The notes: a model not told the origin generated them from the sequence alone. Numbered from the stretch's first letter, positions 18,808-29,613 are shown. The stretch is DNA of 64,000 bases from Thauera terpenica 58Eu (GCF_000443165.1 NZ_ATJV01000002.1:62001-126000); one strand, 5' to 3'. Translations and numbers: made by a program.

Positions 18808-20250
18808 ATGGACCGCGCCTTGAAAAACGACACCACCGCTTCGCGATCGAGAGCTGATGCAGCGCGCTCCAGGCGCTGGCTCATGGCCAGCCTCACGCTG
18901 GCCGCGGTCTGCCCCGCCATCGCCGCACCCGGCCCCCTGCCTGCGGTGACGCATGCGGTGGCGATCGAGCTCGTGCTTGCGCTGGTGCTGGGTCTGATCA
19001 TCGGCTACCTGCTTGCCTATCGCCCAAGGCCGCACTCCGGAACGGCGCCGGAAGGGCTGACGCGAGTGTCGACAGAGCTGCCCGTCAGCCCACCCGCGCC
19101 GGGCGCGCTGTCAGCGGTGGCAGCGGAGGCTGCTCTGGAGCCGGGTTGCGATGTCTATCAGGACATGCTCGAGTCCGTCGGCGAGGTCATCTTCCGCACC
19201 GATGAACTCGGTCGTCTGATCTATCTCAATGGCGCCTGGCACAAGCTCAGTGGCCATACGGTGCAGAGCAGCCTGGGCAAACCGATGTTCGAGTTTCTCC
19301 ACCCGGACGATCGCGTACGCGCGCGACAGCTGTTCCAGGACCTGACCACAGGCGCCAGTGACGACTGTGAGTGCGAATTCCGCTTGCGTACGCGCAGCGG
19401 TGAGATCCGCTGGGTGGAGGTCACCGCCCGCCGCGCCCGCGATGCCGGACTGGCCGAGGCGGCATTGACCGGCACGGTCGATGACATCTCCGCGCGCAAG
19501 GTCAGCGAGCTCACCTTGCGTAACCTCAATCAGGAACTCGAGGCCCGCGTCAGGTTGCGTACCGCAGAGCTGGAGACCTCCAACCGCGAGCTCGAAGCCT
19601 TCTCCTACTCGGTGTCGCACGACCTGCGCGCGCCCTTGCGTGCGATCGACGGCTTCGCGCGCATTCTCGAGGAAGAGCTCAAGGAAGGAGACCAGGCGCA
19701 GGCGTCCGCGCATCTGGCCCGCATTCGCAAGGCCACTGCGCGCATGGCCCAGCTCATCGACGCCTTGATCAACCTCGCCCTGCTCACGCGCCAGCCGCTG
19801 CAGAAGGAAACCTTCGATCTGTCCCGGGTTGCCTCCCAGATCGCCGACGAGCTGCATGCCGAAGAGCCCGATCGCAAGGTGAGCATCGAGATCACCCAGG
19901 GTTTGACGGTCACCGCCGATCAGGCGCTGATCTACGCCATGCTCGACAACCTGTTGCGCAACGCCTGGAAGTTCACCGCTGAGCGCGAACACGCACGCAT
20001 CGCGCTCAAGGCAGAACGCATCGGCGAGCGCCGCGTGTTCTGCATCGAAGACAACGGCAGCGGCTTCGACATGGAGCACGCCGGCAACCTCTTTCGCGCC
20101 TTCTATCGCCTGCACAACAGCGATTCCTACCCCGGCACGGGGATCGGGCTGGCAACCGTGCAGCGCATCGTGCATCGCCATGACGGCTCGATCTGGGCCG
20201 AGTCGAGGTCGGGCGAAGGCGCGCGCTTCCTGTTCACCCTCGGCCAATGA
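18808..20250 (+). CDS. PAS-domain sensor histidine kinase
   Basis: A 480-residue membrane histidine kinase. A hydrophobic N-terminal segment (about 24-38) is followed by a membrane helix VLALVLGLIIGYLLAY near residues 55-72. A PAS/PAC domain covers about 115-230. The HisKA motif SYSVSHDLRAPLRAIDGF has the phospho-accepting His near 271, and the HATPase domain has NLLRNAWKFT (N box), EDNGSGFDM (G1) and GTGIGLATV (G2). No receiver domain and no response-regulator gene are adjacent, so it is an orphan kinase. The signal is unknown. Confidence 0.9.
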   Translation: MDRALKNDTTASRSRADAARSRRWLMASLTLAAVCPAIAAPGPLPAVTHAVAIELVLALVLGLIIGYLLAYRPRPHSGTAPEGLTRVSTELPVSPPAPGALSAVAAEAALEPGCDVYQDMLESVGEVIFRTDELGRLIYLNGAWHKLSGHTVQSSLGKPMFEFLHPDDRVRARQLFQDLTTGASDDCECEFRLRTRSGEIRWVEVTARRARDAGLAEAALTGTVDDISARKVSELTLRNLNQELEARVRLRTAELETSNRELEAFSYSVSHDLRAPLRAIDGFARILEEELKEGDQAQASAHLARIRKATARMAQLIDALINLALLTRQPLQKETFDLSRVASQIADELHAEEPDRKVSIEITQGLTVTADQALIYAMLDNLLRNAWKFTAEREHARIALKAERIGERRVFCIEDNGSGFDMEHAGNLFRAFYRLHNSDSYPGTGIGLATVQRIVHRHDGSIWAESRSGEGARFLFTLGQ

Positions 20251-20335
20251 GCGTCAAGCGTGACGGGGTGCATGCATCGCGCACTTTGATCCCTGCTTTA
20301 ATCTGCAGCGCCACCGCGCAGATTGTGCACTGCAG

Positions 20336-20341
20336 TATAAT
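20336..20341 (+). promoter_or_regulatory. Possible -10 element for the acyl-CoA synthetase/GNAT gene
   Basis: A perfect TATAAT lies 75 nt before the start, in the only AT-rich part of the 166-bp intergenic region. TTGTGC a few bases upstream is too close to be its -35 box. Confidence 0.4.
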
Positions 20342-20416
20342 GTGCTTGAATCGCTTGCAAACGCCCACCACCATGGGCAAACGCACGACACATACTCATC
20401 CAGACAGGTTGCAGCC

Positions 20417-23104
20417 ATGAAAGACAAGCACTATCTCTCTCCCCTCCTCGAGCCGCGCTCGGTCGGGATCATCGGTGCCAGCGAACGTGCTGGCTCGCTG
20501 GGCGACGTGCTGATTCGCAACATGCTCGACGCGGGCTACAAGGGCAAGCTCTTTGCCATCAACCCCAAGCACGAGTCGGTGCATGGGGTTGCCTGCTACA
20601 AGTCGGTGGAGGACGTGCCTCAGCGTCTCGACCTGGTCGTGGTTGCCCTGCGCGCCGACAAGGTGCCGGCCATCATCGACAGCTGCGGACATGCCGGCGT
20701 CAAGGCCGTGATCGTGCTGTCGGGCGGGTTTGCCGAATCCGGTCCGCGCGGCGCGCTCTACCAGCGCCAGATGGTGGACGCCGCCCAGCGTCACCGCATC
20801 CGCCTGCTTGGCCCCAACTGTCTGGGCGTGATGCGCCCGCAGCTGGGCGTCAATGCCACCTTTGCCCACGCCAGTGCGCTCAAGGGCAGCATAGGCCTGA
20901 TTTCGCAGTCCGGCGCGCTGTGTGCGGCCATCCTCGACTGGGCCAAACCGAACAACGTCGGCTTTTCGACGGTGGTCTCGCTGGGCACCTCTTCTGACGT
21001 CGATTTCGGCGAAGTGCTCGAATACATGATCTCGGACCCACGCACCGAGAGCATCTTCCTCTACGTCGAAGGCATCCGTGATGCACGCCGCTTCATGAGC
21101 GCACTGCGCGGCGCAGCGCGGGTCAAGCCGGTGCTGCTGATCAAGGCCGGCCGCCACCCCGAGGCTTCGCGCGCCATCCTCTCGCACTCGGCCTCGCCGA
21201 TGGGCGACGATGCGGTGTTCGATGCCGCCCTGCGCCGCGCCGGCGTGATCCGCCTCTACAACCTGGGTCAGCTGTTCGCGGCGGCCAAGGCGCTGTTCTC
21301 GCACTTCCGCCCACGCGGCAACCGCCTCGCGATCATCACCAATGGCGGCGGGCCGGGCATCATGGCTGCCGACCGCGCCGCGGATATCGGCATCCCGCTG
21401 GCGGAGTTCTCCGAGGGCACGATCGAAAAGCTCAACGCCGCACTGCCGGTGAGCTGGTCAAAGGGCAATCCGGTCGACCTCCTCGGCGACGCTGACTCCG
21501 AGCGCTATGGCAAGGCACTGAAGGCGGTGCTCGAAGGGCCGAACGTCGACGGCGTGCTGGTGATGCTGACCCCGCAGGCGATGACCAATCCGAGCGGGGT
21601 GGCCGACGTGGTGATCGAGCTCGAAAAGACAGCCGACAAGCCGGTGCTCACGTGCTGGATGGGCGAAGACCTGGTCGCCGAGTCGCGGCAGAAATTCAGT
21701 GCCGCCGGCATTCCCAACTTCCGCACCCCCGAGCCGGCGGTCGAGCTGTTCAGCCACATCTCCGCCTATTACCAGAACCAGAAACTGCTGGTACAGACGC
21801 CGTCCTCCCTGTCCCACTTGTCACCGCCTTCGGTCGAGAGCGCGCGCCTGGTGATCGAGATGGCGATGTCGGAGCGGCGCAAGAAGCTCAACGAGATGGA
21901 GTCGAAGGCCTTGCTCGCTGCCTTCCGCATCCCCATCGCGCAGACGGTGGTCGCGCGCTCGGCCTCCGAAGCCATGGTGCTGGCAGCCGAGATCGGCCTG
22001 CCGGTGGTGTTGAAGATCGATTCGCCCAGCATCGTCCACAAGTCCGATGTCGGTGGCGTACGTCTCAACCTGCGCAGCCTGGCAGCGGTGCGCTCGACCT
22101 ACCAGGAGATTCTCGACGAGGTCAAGCGCGTACAGCCGGACGCAATCATCAACGGCATTGCCATCGAGCCGATGATCCAGAAGCGCAATGGCCGTGAGCT
22201 GGTCGTGGGCGTGACCCGCGACCCGGTGTTCGGCCCGGTGATCACCTTTGGCGAAGGCGGCAACCTGATCGAGGCCAATCGCGACATCGCGGTCGCCCTG
22301 CCACCGCTCAACAGCTATCTGGTCAAGGACATGATCAGCTCGACCCGGATCGCAACCCGACTCGGTGAATTCCGCCACATGCCGGCGATCGACATGAGCG
22401 CGCTGGAACTGGTGCTGCTGCGAGTGTCGGAGATGGCCTGCGAGCTGCCGTGGATCACCAGCCTGGAGATCAACCCGCTCATCGTCGATGAGAACGGTGC
22501 GGTGGCGGTCGACGCCACCATCCATGTGGACAACGTCTCGCCGACGGCAGACCGCTACGATCACATGGCGATCCACCCCTACCCCTCGCACCTGACCCAG
22601 TCCTGGATCCTGCCCGATGGCACGGCGGTGACGATTCGTCCGATCAAGCCCGAGGACGCCGAGCTCGAGATCGAATTCGTACGCGAGCTGTCGGCCGAGA
22701 CCAAGTACTACCGCTTCATGAACACCATGCGCGAGTTGCCGCCGGCCATGGTGGCGCGCTTGACGCAGATCGACTACGACCGCGAGATGGCCTTCGTTGC
22801 CACGCTCATCGTCGATGGCCGCGAGAAGGAAATCGGCGTCTGCCGCTACGCGGTGAATCCGGACGGCGAGTCCTGCGAGTTTGCGGTGGTGGTGGCCGAC
22901 GAATGGCAGCACCGCGGCCTCGCGCGCAAGCTCATGGGCGTGCTCATCGAGACCGCCCGCAGCCGCGGCATCGCCTACATGAACGGCGTGTTCCTGTCGA
23001 ACAACGAGCGCATGCTCAAGTTCGTGCAGAAGCTGGGCTTCGTGCTCAGCAACGACCCCGAGGACAACACGGTGAAGCTCGGCGTGCTGGCCTTGCAGGA
23101 CTGA
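20417..23104 (+). CDS. Pat-like bifunctional acyl-CoA synthetase (NDP-forming)/GNAT acetyltransferase
   Basis: An 895-residue fusion. The N-terminal CoA-binding domain (VGIIGASERAGSLG near residue 15) is followed by succinyl-CoA-ligase-like domains with LISQSGALCAAILDW and an AILSHSASPMGDD segment, which keeps a His at the position phosphorylated in NDP-forming enzymes. An ATP-grasp domain follows (LPVVLKIDSPSIVHKSDVGG near 530), and a C-terminal GNAT domain lies at about 730-895 (VVADEWQHRGLARKLM). This order matches protein lysine acetyltransferase Pat/YfiQ, which silences acetyl-CoA synthetase by acetylation. It could be an active synthetase, a lysine acetylase, or both. Confidence 0.9.
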   Translation: MKDKHYLSPLLEPRSVGIIGASERAGSLGDVLIRNMLDAGYKGKLFAINPKHESVHGVACYKSVEDVPQRLDLVVVALRADKVPAIIDSCGHAGVKAVIVLSGGFAESGPRGALYQRQMVDAAQRHRIRLLGPNCLGVMRPQLGVNATFAHASALKGSIGLISQSGALCAAILDWAKPNNVGFSTVVSLGTSSDVDFGEVLEYMISDPRTESIFLYVEGIRDARRFMSALRGAARVKPVLLIKAGRHPEASRAILSHSASPMGDDAVFDAALRRAGVIRLYNLGQLFAAAKALFSHFRPRGNRLAIITNGGGPGIMAADRAADIGIPLAEFSEGTIEKLNAALPVSWSKGNPVDLLGDADSERYGKALKAVLEGPNVDGVLVMLTPQAMTNPSGVADVVIELEKTADKPVLTCWMGEDLVAESRQKFSAAGIPNFRTPEPAVELFSHISAYYQNQKLLVQTPSSLSHLSPPSVESARLVIEMAMSERRKKLNEMESKALLAAFRIPIAQTVVARSASEAMVLAAEIGLPVVLKIDSPSIVHKSDVGGVRLNLRSLAAVRSTYQEILDEVKRVQPDAIINGIAIEPMIQKRNGRELVVGVTRDPVFGPVITFGEGGNLIEANRDIAVALPPLNSYLVKDMISSTRIATRLGEFRHMPAIDMSALELVLLRVSEMACELPWITSLEINPLIVDENGAVAVDATIHVDNVSPTADRYDHMAIHPYPSHLTQSWILPDGTAVTIRPIKPEDAELEIEFVRELSAETKYYRFMNTMRELPPAMVARLTQIDYDREMAFVATLIVDGREKEIGVCRYAVNPDGESCEFAVVVADEWQHRGLARKLMGVLIETARSRGIAYMNGVFLSNNERMLKFVQKLGFVLSNDPEDNTVKLGVLALQD

Positions 23105-23109
23105 GCGCG

Positions 23110-23961
23110 ATGGCCATCACCGGCATCGAACATATCGAGCTCAAGGGCATCCCTGCGCTGCGCCTGAGCATCGCCAACGGCGCCAGCGCGGTGCTCAGCC
23201 TGTTCGGCGGCCAGGTGCTGTCGTGGTCGCCTCCTGCTGGCGGCGAGCGCCTGTACCTCAGCCCGCTCGCCGCGCACGACGGCCTCCAGCCCATCCGCGG
23301 CGGCATCCCGGTGTGCTTTCCGCAGTTCGCCGACCTCGGGCCGCTGATGCAGCACGGCTTTGCGCGCACCGCCCAGTGGACCGTGCTGACCGAGCGCCAC
23401 GGCAAGGATTTCGCCCTCGTCAGCCTCGGACTCAGCGACAGCGCTGCCACGCGCGCGCTGTGGCCACACGCCTTCGAGGCCGAGCTCAGCGTGCTGATCG
23501 AAGACAACCGCCTCGACCTTGAGCTGGAGGTCGGCAACCGCGGCGACAGCGAATTCAGCTTCACCGCCGCACTGCACACTTACCTGGCGGTGCACGAAGT
23601 CGAACAGACCCGCCTTGAAGGCCTGCACGGCTACAGCTACCGCGACAAGACCGACGCCAACCGGATCAAGCGCGACAGTGGCGACGTGGTCGAGATCGAA
23701 GCCGAGACCGACCGCATCTATCACGACGTCCAGCGCCCGCTGTTGCTACGCGAATACCGGCGCAGCCTGGGCATCAACGCCGAGGGCTTTGCCGACGTGG
23801 TGGTGTGGAACCCATGGGTCGAGCGCAGCGCTGCGATTGCCGATCTACCCAAGGACGGCTTCCGTCACCTGCTGTGCGTCGAAGCCGCTGCTGCACAGCA
23901 CCCGGTCCGCCTTGCCGCCGGCGAGCGCTGGTGGGGGCGGCAGACACTGGTCGAGTTGTAG
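23110..23961 (+). CDS. D-hexose-6-phosphate mutarotase (YeaD type)
   Basis: A 283-residue aldose-1-epimerase fold protein. Family features are GAQ-like FGGQVLSW, IRGGIPVCFPQF, HGFARTAQW, the catalytic His in LHTYLAV and a C-terminal Glu in VVWNPWVE. It interconverts the alpha and beta anomers of glucose 6-phosphate. It starts 5 bp after the acyl-CoA synthetase/GNAT stop and may be in the same transcript. Upstream open codons belong to the shadow frame of that gene. Confidence 0.9.
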   Translation: MAITGIEHIELKGIPALRLSIANGASAVLSLFGGQVLSWSPPAGGERLYLSPLAAHDGLQPIRGGIPVCFPQFADLGPLMQHGFARTAQWTVLTERHGKDFALVSLGLSDSAATRALWPHAFEAELSVLIEDNRLDLELEVGNRGDSEFSFTAALHTYLAVHEVEQTRLEGLHGYSYRDKTDANRIKRDSGDVVEIEAETDRIYHDVQRPLLLREYRRSLGINAEGFADVVVWNPWVERSAAIADLPKDGFRHLLCVEAAAAQHPVRLAAGERWWGRQTLVEL

Positions 23962-24050
23962 GCACTGGTGCTGAAGCCCAACGGGGCTTGTCGGGCTGCG
24001 GCGCTTGCTGCACCATCGCGGCCTTCGATTCACCGTAACGCGCCTACACC

Positions 24051-26402
24051 ATGCTCCCCCCCATCGAAGATCGCCTCGCCGCCGAGCTCGGCGTGCCCTC
24101 CTACCAGGTCAATGCCGCCGTGCGCTTGCTCGATGAGGGCGCGACCGTGCCCTTCATCGCCCGCTATCGCAAGGAAGTCACCGGCGGTCTGGATGACACT
24201 CAATTGCGGATGCTCGAAGAGCGTCTGGGCTACCTGCGTGAGCTCGAGGCCCGCCGCAGCACCGTATTGAGCTCGATCGAGGAGCAGGGCAAGCTGACGC
24301 CGGCGCTGCGTGCCGAGATCGAACACGCCGACACCAAGCAACGCCTCGAAGACCTCTACCTGCCCTACAAGCCCAAGCGCCGCACCAAGGCCCAGATTGC
24401 GCGCGAAGCCGGCCTCGCCCCCCTGGCCGAAGCCCTGCTTGCCGACCCCATGCTGGAGCCCGAGGCTGAGGCCGCGCGCTATCTCAACGCCGACGCCGGC
24501 TTTGCCGAAGTCAAGGCGGTGCTCGATGGCGCGCGCCAGATCCTGATGGAGACCTTCGCCGAAGACGCCACCCTGCTCGGTGAGCTGCGTGGCTTCATGC
24601 ACGAGCACGGCCTGGTGCGCGCGGCGGTGATCGAAGGCAAGGAAGCCGAGGGCGCGAAGTTTCGCGACTGGTTCGACTTCCAGGAGCCCATCGCCAGCAT
24701 GCCCTCGCACCGCGCCCTGGCCTTGCTGCGCGGTCGCAACGAAGGCGTATTGCGCCTGACGCTGGACGTCGATCGTCCCGACCCACAGGCGCCCCACCCC
24801 TGCGAGGGCCGCATCGCGGCGCGCTTTGGCATCCGCAATCAGGGCCGCCCGGCCGACCGCTGGTGCGCTGACACCGTGCGCTGGGCGTGGAGCGTGAAGA
24901 TCTCGATCCACCTCGAACTCGAGCTCATGAGCGAGCTGCGCGAGCGCGCCGAAGAAGAAGCCATCCGCGTGTTCGCGCGCAACCTGAAGGCCTTGCTGCT
25001 CGCCGCCCCCGCCGGCAGCCGCAACACCATCGGCCTGGATCCCGGCATCCGCACCGGGGTCAAGGTGGCGGTGGTCGATGCCACCGGCAAGCTCGTCGAC
25101 ACCGCCACCGTGTACCCCTTCGAGCCGCGCCGGGACCGCGAAACGGCGATCGCCACCATCGCCGCGCTGGCCAGGAAACACGAAGTCGAACTGATTGCCA
25201 TCGGCAACGGCACGGCCTCGCGCGAAACCGACGCACTCGCAGCCGAGCTCATGAAGCGCCATGCCGCGCTGCCGCTCACCAAGGTGATGGTGTCCGAGGC
25301 CGGCGCCTCGGTGTATTCGGCCTCCGAGCTCGCGGCAAAGGAGTTTCCCGATGTCGACGTCACCTTGCGGGGCGCGGTGTCCATCGCCCGCCGCCTGCAG
25401 GACCCGCTCGCCGAGCTGGTTAAGATCGACCCCAAGTCGATCGGCGTCGGCCAGTATCAGCACGACGTCAACCAGAGCCGCCTGGCGAAGAGCCTGGATG
25501 CGGTGGTCGAGGACTGCGTCAACGCCGTGGGCGTGGATGTGAACACCGCGTCAGCGCCGCTGCTGGCACGCATCTCTGGCCTGAACGCGACCCTTGCGGC
25601 CAACATCGTTGAGCTGCGCAACAACCAGGGGCCGTTCCGCAGCCGCAACGCGCTCAAGGACGTACCGCGCCTGGGCGCCAAGACCTTCGAACAGGCGGCG
25701 GGCTTCTTGCGCATCAGCAATGGCGACAACCCGCTCGATGCGTCCTCGGTGCACCCGGAAGCCTATCCGGTGGTGCAGCGCATTCTGGCGAAGGTGCACA
25801 AGAGCGTGCGTGAGCTGATGGGCAACGGTGGCTTCCTGAAGTCACTGCAGGCCGCTGAATTCACCGACGAGCGCTTCGGCCTGCCCACCGTGCAGGACAT
25901 CCTGCTCGAGCTGGAAAAACCCGGCCGTGATCCGCGCCCGGAATTTCGCACCGCCAGCTTTCGTGAAGGGGTCGAGACCCTGAAGGATTTGCAGCCCGGC
26001 ATGCAGCTCGAAGGCGTGGTGACCAATGTCACCAACTTCGGCGCCTTCGTCGACATCGGCGTACACCAGGACGGCCTGGTGCATATCTCGGCCTTGTCGA
26101 ACACCTTCGTCAAGGACCCGCACAGCGTGGTCAAGGCCGGTCAGGTGGTGAAGGTGAAGGTGCTCGAGGTGGACATTGCGCGCCACCGCATCGCGCTCAC
26201 CATGCGCCTCGCCGACGAGCTCACCCCGCGCGCCAGTGGGGCAGCGGCGGGCGCGGCGGCAGACCCAGCGCGGAACACGCGCAACCGTGCAAGCGATCCA
26301 GCACGCGCACCGACACGACGCACGTCCGCCACCACTGCAAATTCGAACGCCGCCGGCAACGCGCTTGCCGATGCGTTTGCGCGTGCGCGCGGCGGCAAAT
26401 AG
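24051..26402 (+). CDS. tex: Tex family RNA-binding transcription accessory protein
   Basis: A 783-residue Tex/YhgF protein. It begins with the Tex N-terminal domain ([17 protein letters not shown]). A YqgF-like RNase H fold follows ([18 protein letters not shown] near 330), then helix-hairpin-helix repeats ([23 protein letters not shown] and [15 protein letters not shown]), and an S1 RNA-binding domain near 640-715 ([28 protein letters not shown]). The final about 60 residues are Ala/Arg/Thr-rich and probably disordered. Tex proteins bind nucleic acid and affect transcription; the exact role is unclear. Confidence 0.95.
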   Translation: MLPPIEDRLAAELGVPSYQVNAAVRLLDEGATVPFIARYRKEVTGGLDDTQLRMLEERLGYLRELEARRSTVLSSIEEQGKLTPALRAEIEHADTKQRLEDLYLPYKPKRRTKAQIAREAGLAPLAEALLADPMLEPEAEAARYLNADAGFAEVKAVLDGARQILMETFAEDATLLGELRGFMHEHGLVRAAVIEGKEAEGAKFRDWFDFQEPIASMPSHRALALLRGRNEGVLRLTLDVDRPDPQAPHPCEGRIAARFGIRNQGRPADRWCADTVRWAWSVKISIHLELELMSELRERAEEEAIRVFARNLKALLLAAPAGSRNTIGLDPGIRTGVKVAVVDATGKLVDTATVYPFEPRRDRETAIATIAALARKHEVELIAIGNGTASRETDALAAELMKRHAALPLTKVMVSEAGASVYSASELAAKEFPDVDVTLRGAVSIARRLQDPLAELVKIDPKSIGVGQYQHDVNQSRLAKSLDAVVEDCVNAVGVDVNTASAPLLARISGLNATLAANIVELRNNQGPFRSRNALKDVPRLGAKTFEQAAGFLRISNGDNPLDASSVHPEAYPVVQRILAKVHKSVRELMGNGGFLKSLQAAEFTDERFGLPTVQDILLELEKPGRDPRPEFRTASFREGVETLKDLQPGMQLEGVVTNVTNFGAFVDIGVHQDGLVHISALSNTFVKDPHSVVKAGQVVKVKVLEVDIARHRIALTMRLADELTPRASGAAAGAAADPARNTRNRASDPARAPTRRTSATTANSNAAGNALADAFARARGGK

Positions 26403-26418
26403 AGGTGGAGAGAGGTGG

Positions 26419-26781
26419 ATGGAGAACGTGATTTACGGTATCAAGAACTGCGACACGATGAAGAAGACCTTCGCCTGGTTTGCGGGCGCGAGCGTCGGCT
26501 ATCGCTTTCATGACTACAAGAAGTCCGGCATCGGCGCCGCCACGCTGGCAAGCTGGTGTGCGCGGCTGGGCTGGGAGGCGCTGATCAACACGCGCGGCAC
26601 CACCTGGCGCAGGCTTGCACCGGAACAGCGCGTGCTGGCCGATACCGCTGCGGCCATCGCGCTGATGCAGGCCCAACCCAGCCTGATCCGCCGGCCGCTG
26701 ATCGAGACCGTGAGCGGTGAGCTCATCATTGGCTTTGATGCGCAGCGGCTGGCGGCGATTTTTGTGGAGAATCCGCAATGA
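26419..26781 (+). CDS. Spx/MgsR/ArsC-like reductase family protein (YffB type)
   Basis: A 120-residue thioredoxin-fold protein that begins [17 protein letters not shown], with one Cys in the CDTM position of the ArsC/Spx family. [16 protein letters not shown] and [10 protein letters not shown] are further family segments. It is closest to YffB, whose reaction is not firmly known. ATG 26419 matches the family start, and upstream open codons overlap tex. It overlaps hslO by 4 bp (ATGA), so the two are probably co-translated. Confidence 0.88.
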   Translation: MENVIYGIKNCDTMKKTFAWFAGASVGYRFHDYKKSGIGAATLASWCARLGWEALINTRGTTWRRLAPEQRVLADTAAAIALMQAQPSLIRRPLIETVSGELIIGFDAQRLAAIFVENPQ

Positions 26782-27641
26782 GTGCAGCTCTTCCGGGTAG
26801 TTACGTCCAGCGCTTCTTGCTGGAAGACCTCGATATCCGCGGCGCGGTGGTGCGTCTGACCGACGTCTGGCAAGCGCTGCAGGCCGGGCGGGACTACGCG
26901 CCTGGCGTGGCGCGCCTGCTGGGCGAGATGAGCGCGGTGGCGACGGTGATCGCCGGCAATCTCAAGCAAGCGGGTCGGCTCACCTTTCAGATCAGCGGCC
27001 ACGGCCCACTCAGCCTGCTGGTGATCGACTGCGCCGAGACCCTCAACCTGCGTGGCTACGCCAAGGCTGAGGGCGTGCCCAGCGGCGACACCCTCGGCAC
27101 GCTCGTGGGCGACGGGCGGCTGCAGCTGACACTGGATGTGCCCGGTCTGGATCAGCCCTACCAGAGCCTGGTGCCGCTCGAAGGTGAGAGCATCGCCGAG
27201 GTCTTCGAACACTACCTGATGCAGTCCGAACAACAGCCTGCCGCGCTGTGGCTGGCCTGCAGCGCGCACGCGGCGGTGGCCTTGTTCCTGCAGAAGTTGC
27301 CGGGCGCTGACCAGAAAGATGCGGATGGGTGGTCGCGCGCGCACCAACTGGCCAACACCGTGCGCGACGACGAGCTGCTCGGGCTGGAGGCCAGCGAAGT
27401 CCTGCGTCGCCTGTTTGCCGAAGAAAACGTGCGCGTGTTCGAAGCACGCGGCGTGAGCCATGACTGGCCCGCCGAGCCGGAGAAGGTCGCAGGCATGCTG
27501 CAGAGCCTGGGCGAGGACGAGGTCCGCGCCGTCCTCGCCGAGCATGGCGAAATCGTCGTGCATGATGAGCTGTCGAATCACCGCTATCGCTTCCACGCAG
27601 CCGATGTCGACGCCTTGTTCACTCCACGTACCCTGCATTGA
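26778..27641 (+). CDS. hslO: Hsp33 family chaperone lacking the zinc-binding cysteines
   Basis: A 287-residue Hsp33 homologue of normal length. N-terminal substrate-binding features are present ([61 protein letters not shown]), and the C-terminal [23 protein letters not shown] is well conserved. The redox switch is not. The family CxC and CxxC that bind zinc are replaced at the aligned positions by W230/A232 and D263/S266. The only cysteines are C85 and C161, outside the switch. The protein therefore cannot be activated by zinc release and disulfide formation as in classical Hsp33. It may be constitutively active or regulated by unfolding alone. Confidence 0.88.
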   Translation: MSAALPGSYVQRFLLEDLDIRGAVVRLTDVWQALQAGRDYAPGVARLLGEMSAVATVIAGNLKQAGRLTFQISGHGPLSLLVIDCAETLNLRGYAKAEGVPSGDTLGTLVGDGRLQLTLDVPGLDQPYQSLVPLEGESIAEVFEHYLMQSEQQPAALWLACSAHAAVALFLQKLPGADQKDADGWSRAHQLANTVRDDELLGLEASEVLRRLFAEENVRVFEARGVSHDWPAEPEKVAGMLQSLGEDEVRAVLAEHGEIVVHDELSNHRYRFHAADVDALFTPRTLH

Positions 27642-27707
27642 GCACGGCAGCTTGCCCGAACGCAGCCCCCTCAGTACACTTCCTTGATTTTGAAGAAGCT
27701 TCCCTCC

Positions 27708-28502
27708 ATGTCCGCTTCCGCACCTGCCCGTCTGATCGAGTTTCGCAACACCACGCTCGGTGCGACTGTCGCCATGCTGCAGGCCAGCGAGCCGCCGGCG
27801 CTGGCGGACGCGCTGCACAAGATGCTCGGCGGCATGCCGGATTTCTTCAACGGCGAAGCGGTGATTCTCGACTTCTCCCTGCTCGGCGACGCCCCCTCAA
27901 GCATTGACTGGGCCGGGCTTAATTCACTGCTGCGGCGTTACCGCCTGCAGCCGATTGGCGTGCTCCGGCTGCCGCCGGCCCAGGCAGAAGGCGCACGTCG
28001 GGCCGGGCTGGCTGAGCTCGACGCCGCCGTGGTGCGTGACCGGCCTGCTGCACAGCCCCCTGCGCAAGCGCCGACGCCGACACCCGCAGCCGCCGCCACG
28101 CACACACCCGCCCCGGCCTCAGCGAGCGTCAGCACCACGCCAGGCCAGGATGCGGCGCTGCCCACCCTGTTCGTCGATCGCCCGCTGCGCTCAGGGCAAC
28201 AGGTTTATGCGCGCGGCACGGACGTGGTCCTGCTCGGCGGCGTCAGTCCGGGGGCGGAGATCATCGCTGACGGCAGCATTCACTGTTACGGCCCGTTACG
28301 CGGGCGCGCCATTGCAGGCGCTCAGGGCGACGACAGCGCACGTATCATCACCAGCAACTTCGGTCCGGAACTGGTCTCGATCGCGGGCGTTTTCCGCACC
28401 TTCGAGAGCGGCATTCCCGGCACGCTCGCCGGTCGCGCTGCGCAGGTCCGCCTGAGCGGCGCTGAAAATACGCTCAACATAGAACCGCTGCAGCTCGACT
28501 GA
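27708..28502 (+). CDS. minC: Septum site-determining protein MinC
   Basis: A 264-residue MinC, the FtsZ antagonist of the Min system. The N-terminal domain (about 1-105) is linked by a Pro/Ala/Thr-rich stretch at about 110-145 to the C-terminal beta-helix domain. That domain has the family signature RSGQQVYARGTDVVLLGGVSPGAEI, GPLRGRAIAG and a FGPELVSIAGVF segment. ATG 27708 is preferred to an in-frame TTG eight codons upstream. It starts the minCDE operon. Confidence 0.95.
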   Translation: MSASAPARLIEFRNTTLGATVAMLQASEPPALADALHKMLGGMPDFFNGEAVILDFSLLGDAPSSIDWAGLNSLLRRYRLQPIGVLRLPPAQAEGARRAGLAELDAAVVRDRPAAQPPAQAPTPTPAAAATHTPAPASASVSTTPGQDAALPTLFVDRPLRSGQQVYARGTDVVLLGGVSPGAEIIADGSIHCYGPLRGRAIAGAQGDDSARIITSNFGPELVSIAGVFRTFESGIPGTLAGRAAQVRLSGAENTLNIEPLQLD

Positions 28503-28535
28503 GCGCGGCCACACAAGCATGCACAAGGGGATAAC

Positions 28536-29348
28536 GTGAAAGTCATCGTCGTAACGTCCGGCAAGGGGGGTGTGGGCAAGACCACCACCAGCGCGGCCTT
28601 CGCTTCGGGCCTCGCTTTGCGCGGTTACAAGACCGCGGTGATCGATTTCGACGTTGGCCTGCGCAATCTCGATCTGATCATGGGCTGCGAGCGCCGTGTG
28701 GTGTATGACCTGGTCAATGTGGTTAACAACGAGGCACGCCTGAATCAGGCGCTGATCAAGGACAGGCACTGCGAGAACCTGTTCGTGCTGCCTGCCTCGC
28801 AAACCCGTGACAAGGACGCCCTCACCGAGGACGGCGTCGAAGGCGTGCTCAAGGAGCTCGAACACATGGGCTTCGAGTACGTGGTGTGCGACTCCCCTGC
28901 CGGCATCGAGCGCGGCGCGGTGATGGCGCTCACCTTCGCCGACGAAGCCATCATCACCACCAACCCCGAAGTATCTTCGGTACGCGACTCCGACCGCATC
29001 CTGGGTATCCTGCAGAGCAAATCCAAGCGCGCGCGCGAAGGTGGCGAGCCGATCAAGGAACACCTGCTCATCACCCGCTACTCGCCCAAGCGCGTCGAGG
29101 ATGGCGAGATGCTGTCGTACAAGGACGTGCAGGAGTTGCTGCGCGTACCCCTGATTGGTGTCATCCCCGAATCGGAGTCGGTGCTGCACGCTTCCAACCA
29201 GGGCACGCCCGCCATCCACCTCAAGGGCACCGACGTGGCCGAGGCCTACGGCGACGTGGTTGCACGCTTCCTCGGTGAGGAGCGCCCCTTGCGCTTCATC
29301 AATTTCGAAAAGCCGGGCCTGATGAAGCGCCTGTTCGGAGGCAAGTGA
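28536..29348 (+). CDS. minD: Septum site-determining ATPase MinD
   Basis: A 270-residue MinD with the deviant Walker A motif [16 protein letters not shown] at the N-terminus, the acidic [16 protein letters not shown], the switch region [13 protein letters not shown], and a C-terminal amphipathic membrane-targeting helix ending LMKRLFGGK. It recruits MinC to the membrane and oscillates with MinE to place the division site. It uses a GTG start at 28536, supported by AAGGGG 5 nt upstream. Confidence 0.97.
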   Translation: MKVIVVTSGKGGVGKTTTSAAFASGLALRGYKTAVIDFDVGLRNLDLIMGCERRVVYDLVNVVNNEARLNQALIKDRHCENLFVLPASQTRDKDALTEDGVEGVLKELEHMGFEYVVCDSPAGIERGAVMALTFADEAIITTNPEVSSVRDSDRILGILQSKSKRAREGGEPIKEHLLITRYSPKRVEDGEMLSYKDVQELLRVPLIGVIPESESVLHASNQGTPAIHLKGTDVAEAYGDVVARFLGEERPLRFINFEKPGLMKRLFGGK

Positions 29349-29349
29349 C

Positions 29350-29613
29350 ATGTCATTCCTTGCCCGCCTGTTCGGCGAAAAGAAGAGCAAGACCGCCGAG
29401 ACCGCAAAAAACCGTCTGTCCTTGTTGATCGCGCATGAGCGCACAGGTGGAACACCCGCGGCCGATTTTCTGCCCGCCTTGCAGCGCGAGTTGATCGAGG
29501 TGATTTCCAAGTACGTTGCGGTCAATCCGGACGACATCAAGGTTCAGCTCGACAAGCAGGACAACATGGACGTGCTTGAAGTCAATATCATCCTGCCCGA
29601 GCAGCCGCGCTGA
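29350..29613 (+). CDS. minE: Cell division topological specificity factor MinE
   Basis: An 87-residue MinE starting 1 bp after the minD stop. The N-terminal membrane-binding helix ([13 protein letters not shown]) and the anti-MinCD segment ([13 protein letters not shown]) are followed by the dimerisation domain ([24 protein letters not shown]). It stimulates MinD ATPase activity, giving pole-to-pole oscillation. Confidence 0.96.
   Translation: MSFLARLFGEKKSKTAETAKNRLSLLIAHERTGGTPAADFLPALQRELIEVISKYVAVNPDDIKVQLDKQDNMDVLEVNIILPEQPR

Noticed and set aside
26778-27641. Hsp33 gene as a pseudogene
   Set aside because: The frame is full length and motifs on both sides of the lost cysteines are conserved, so loss of the switch looks selective rather than decay.
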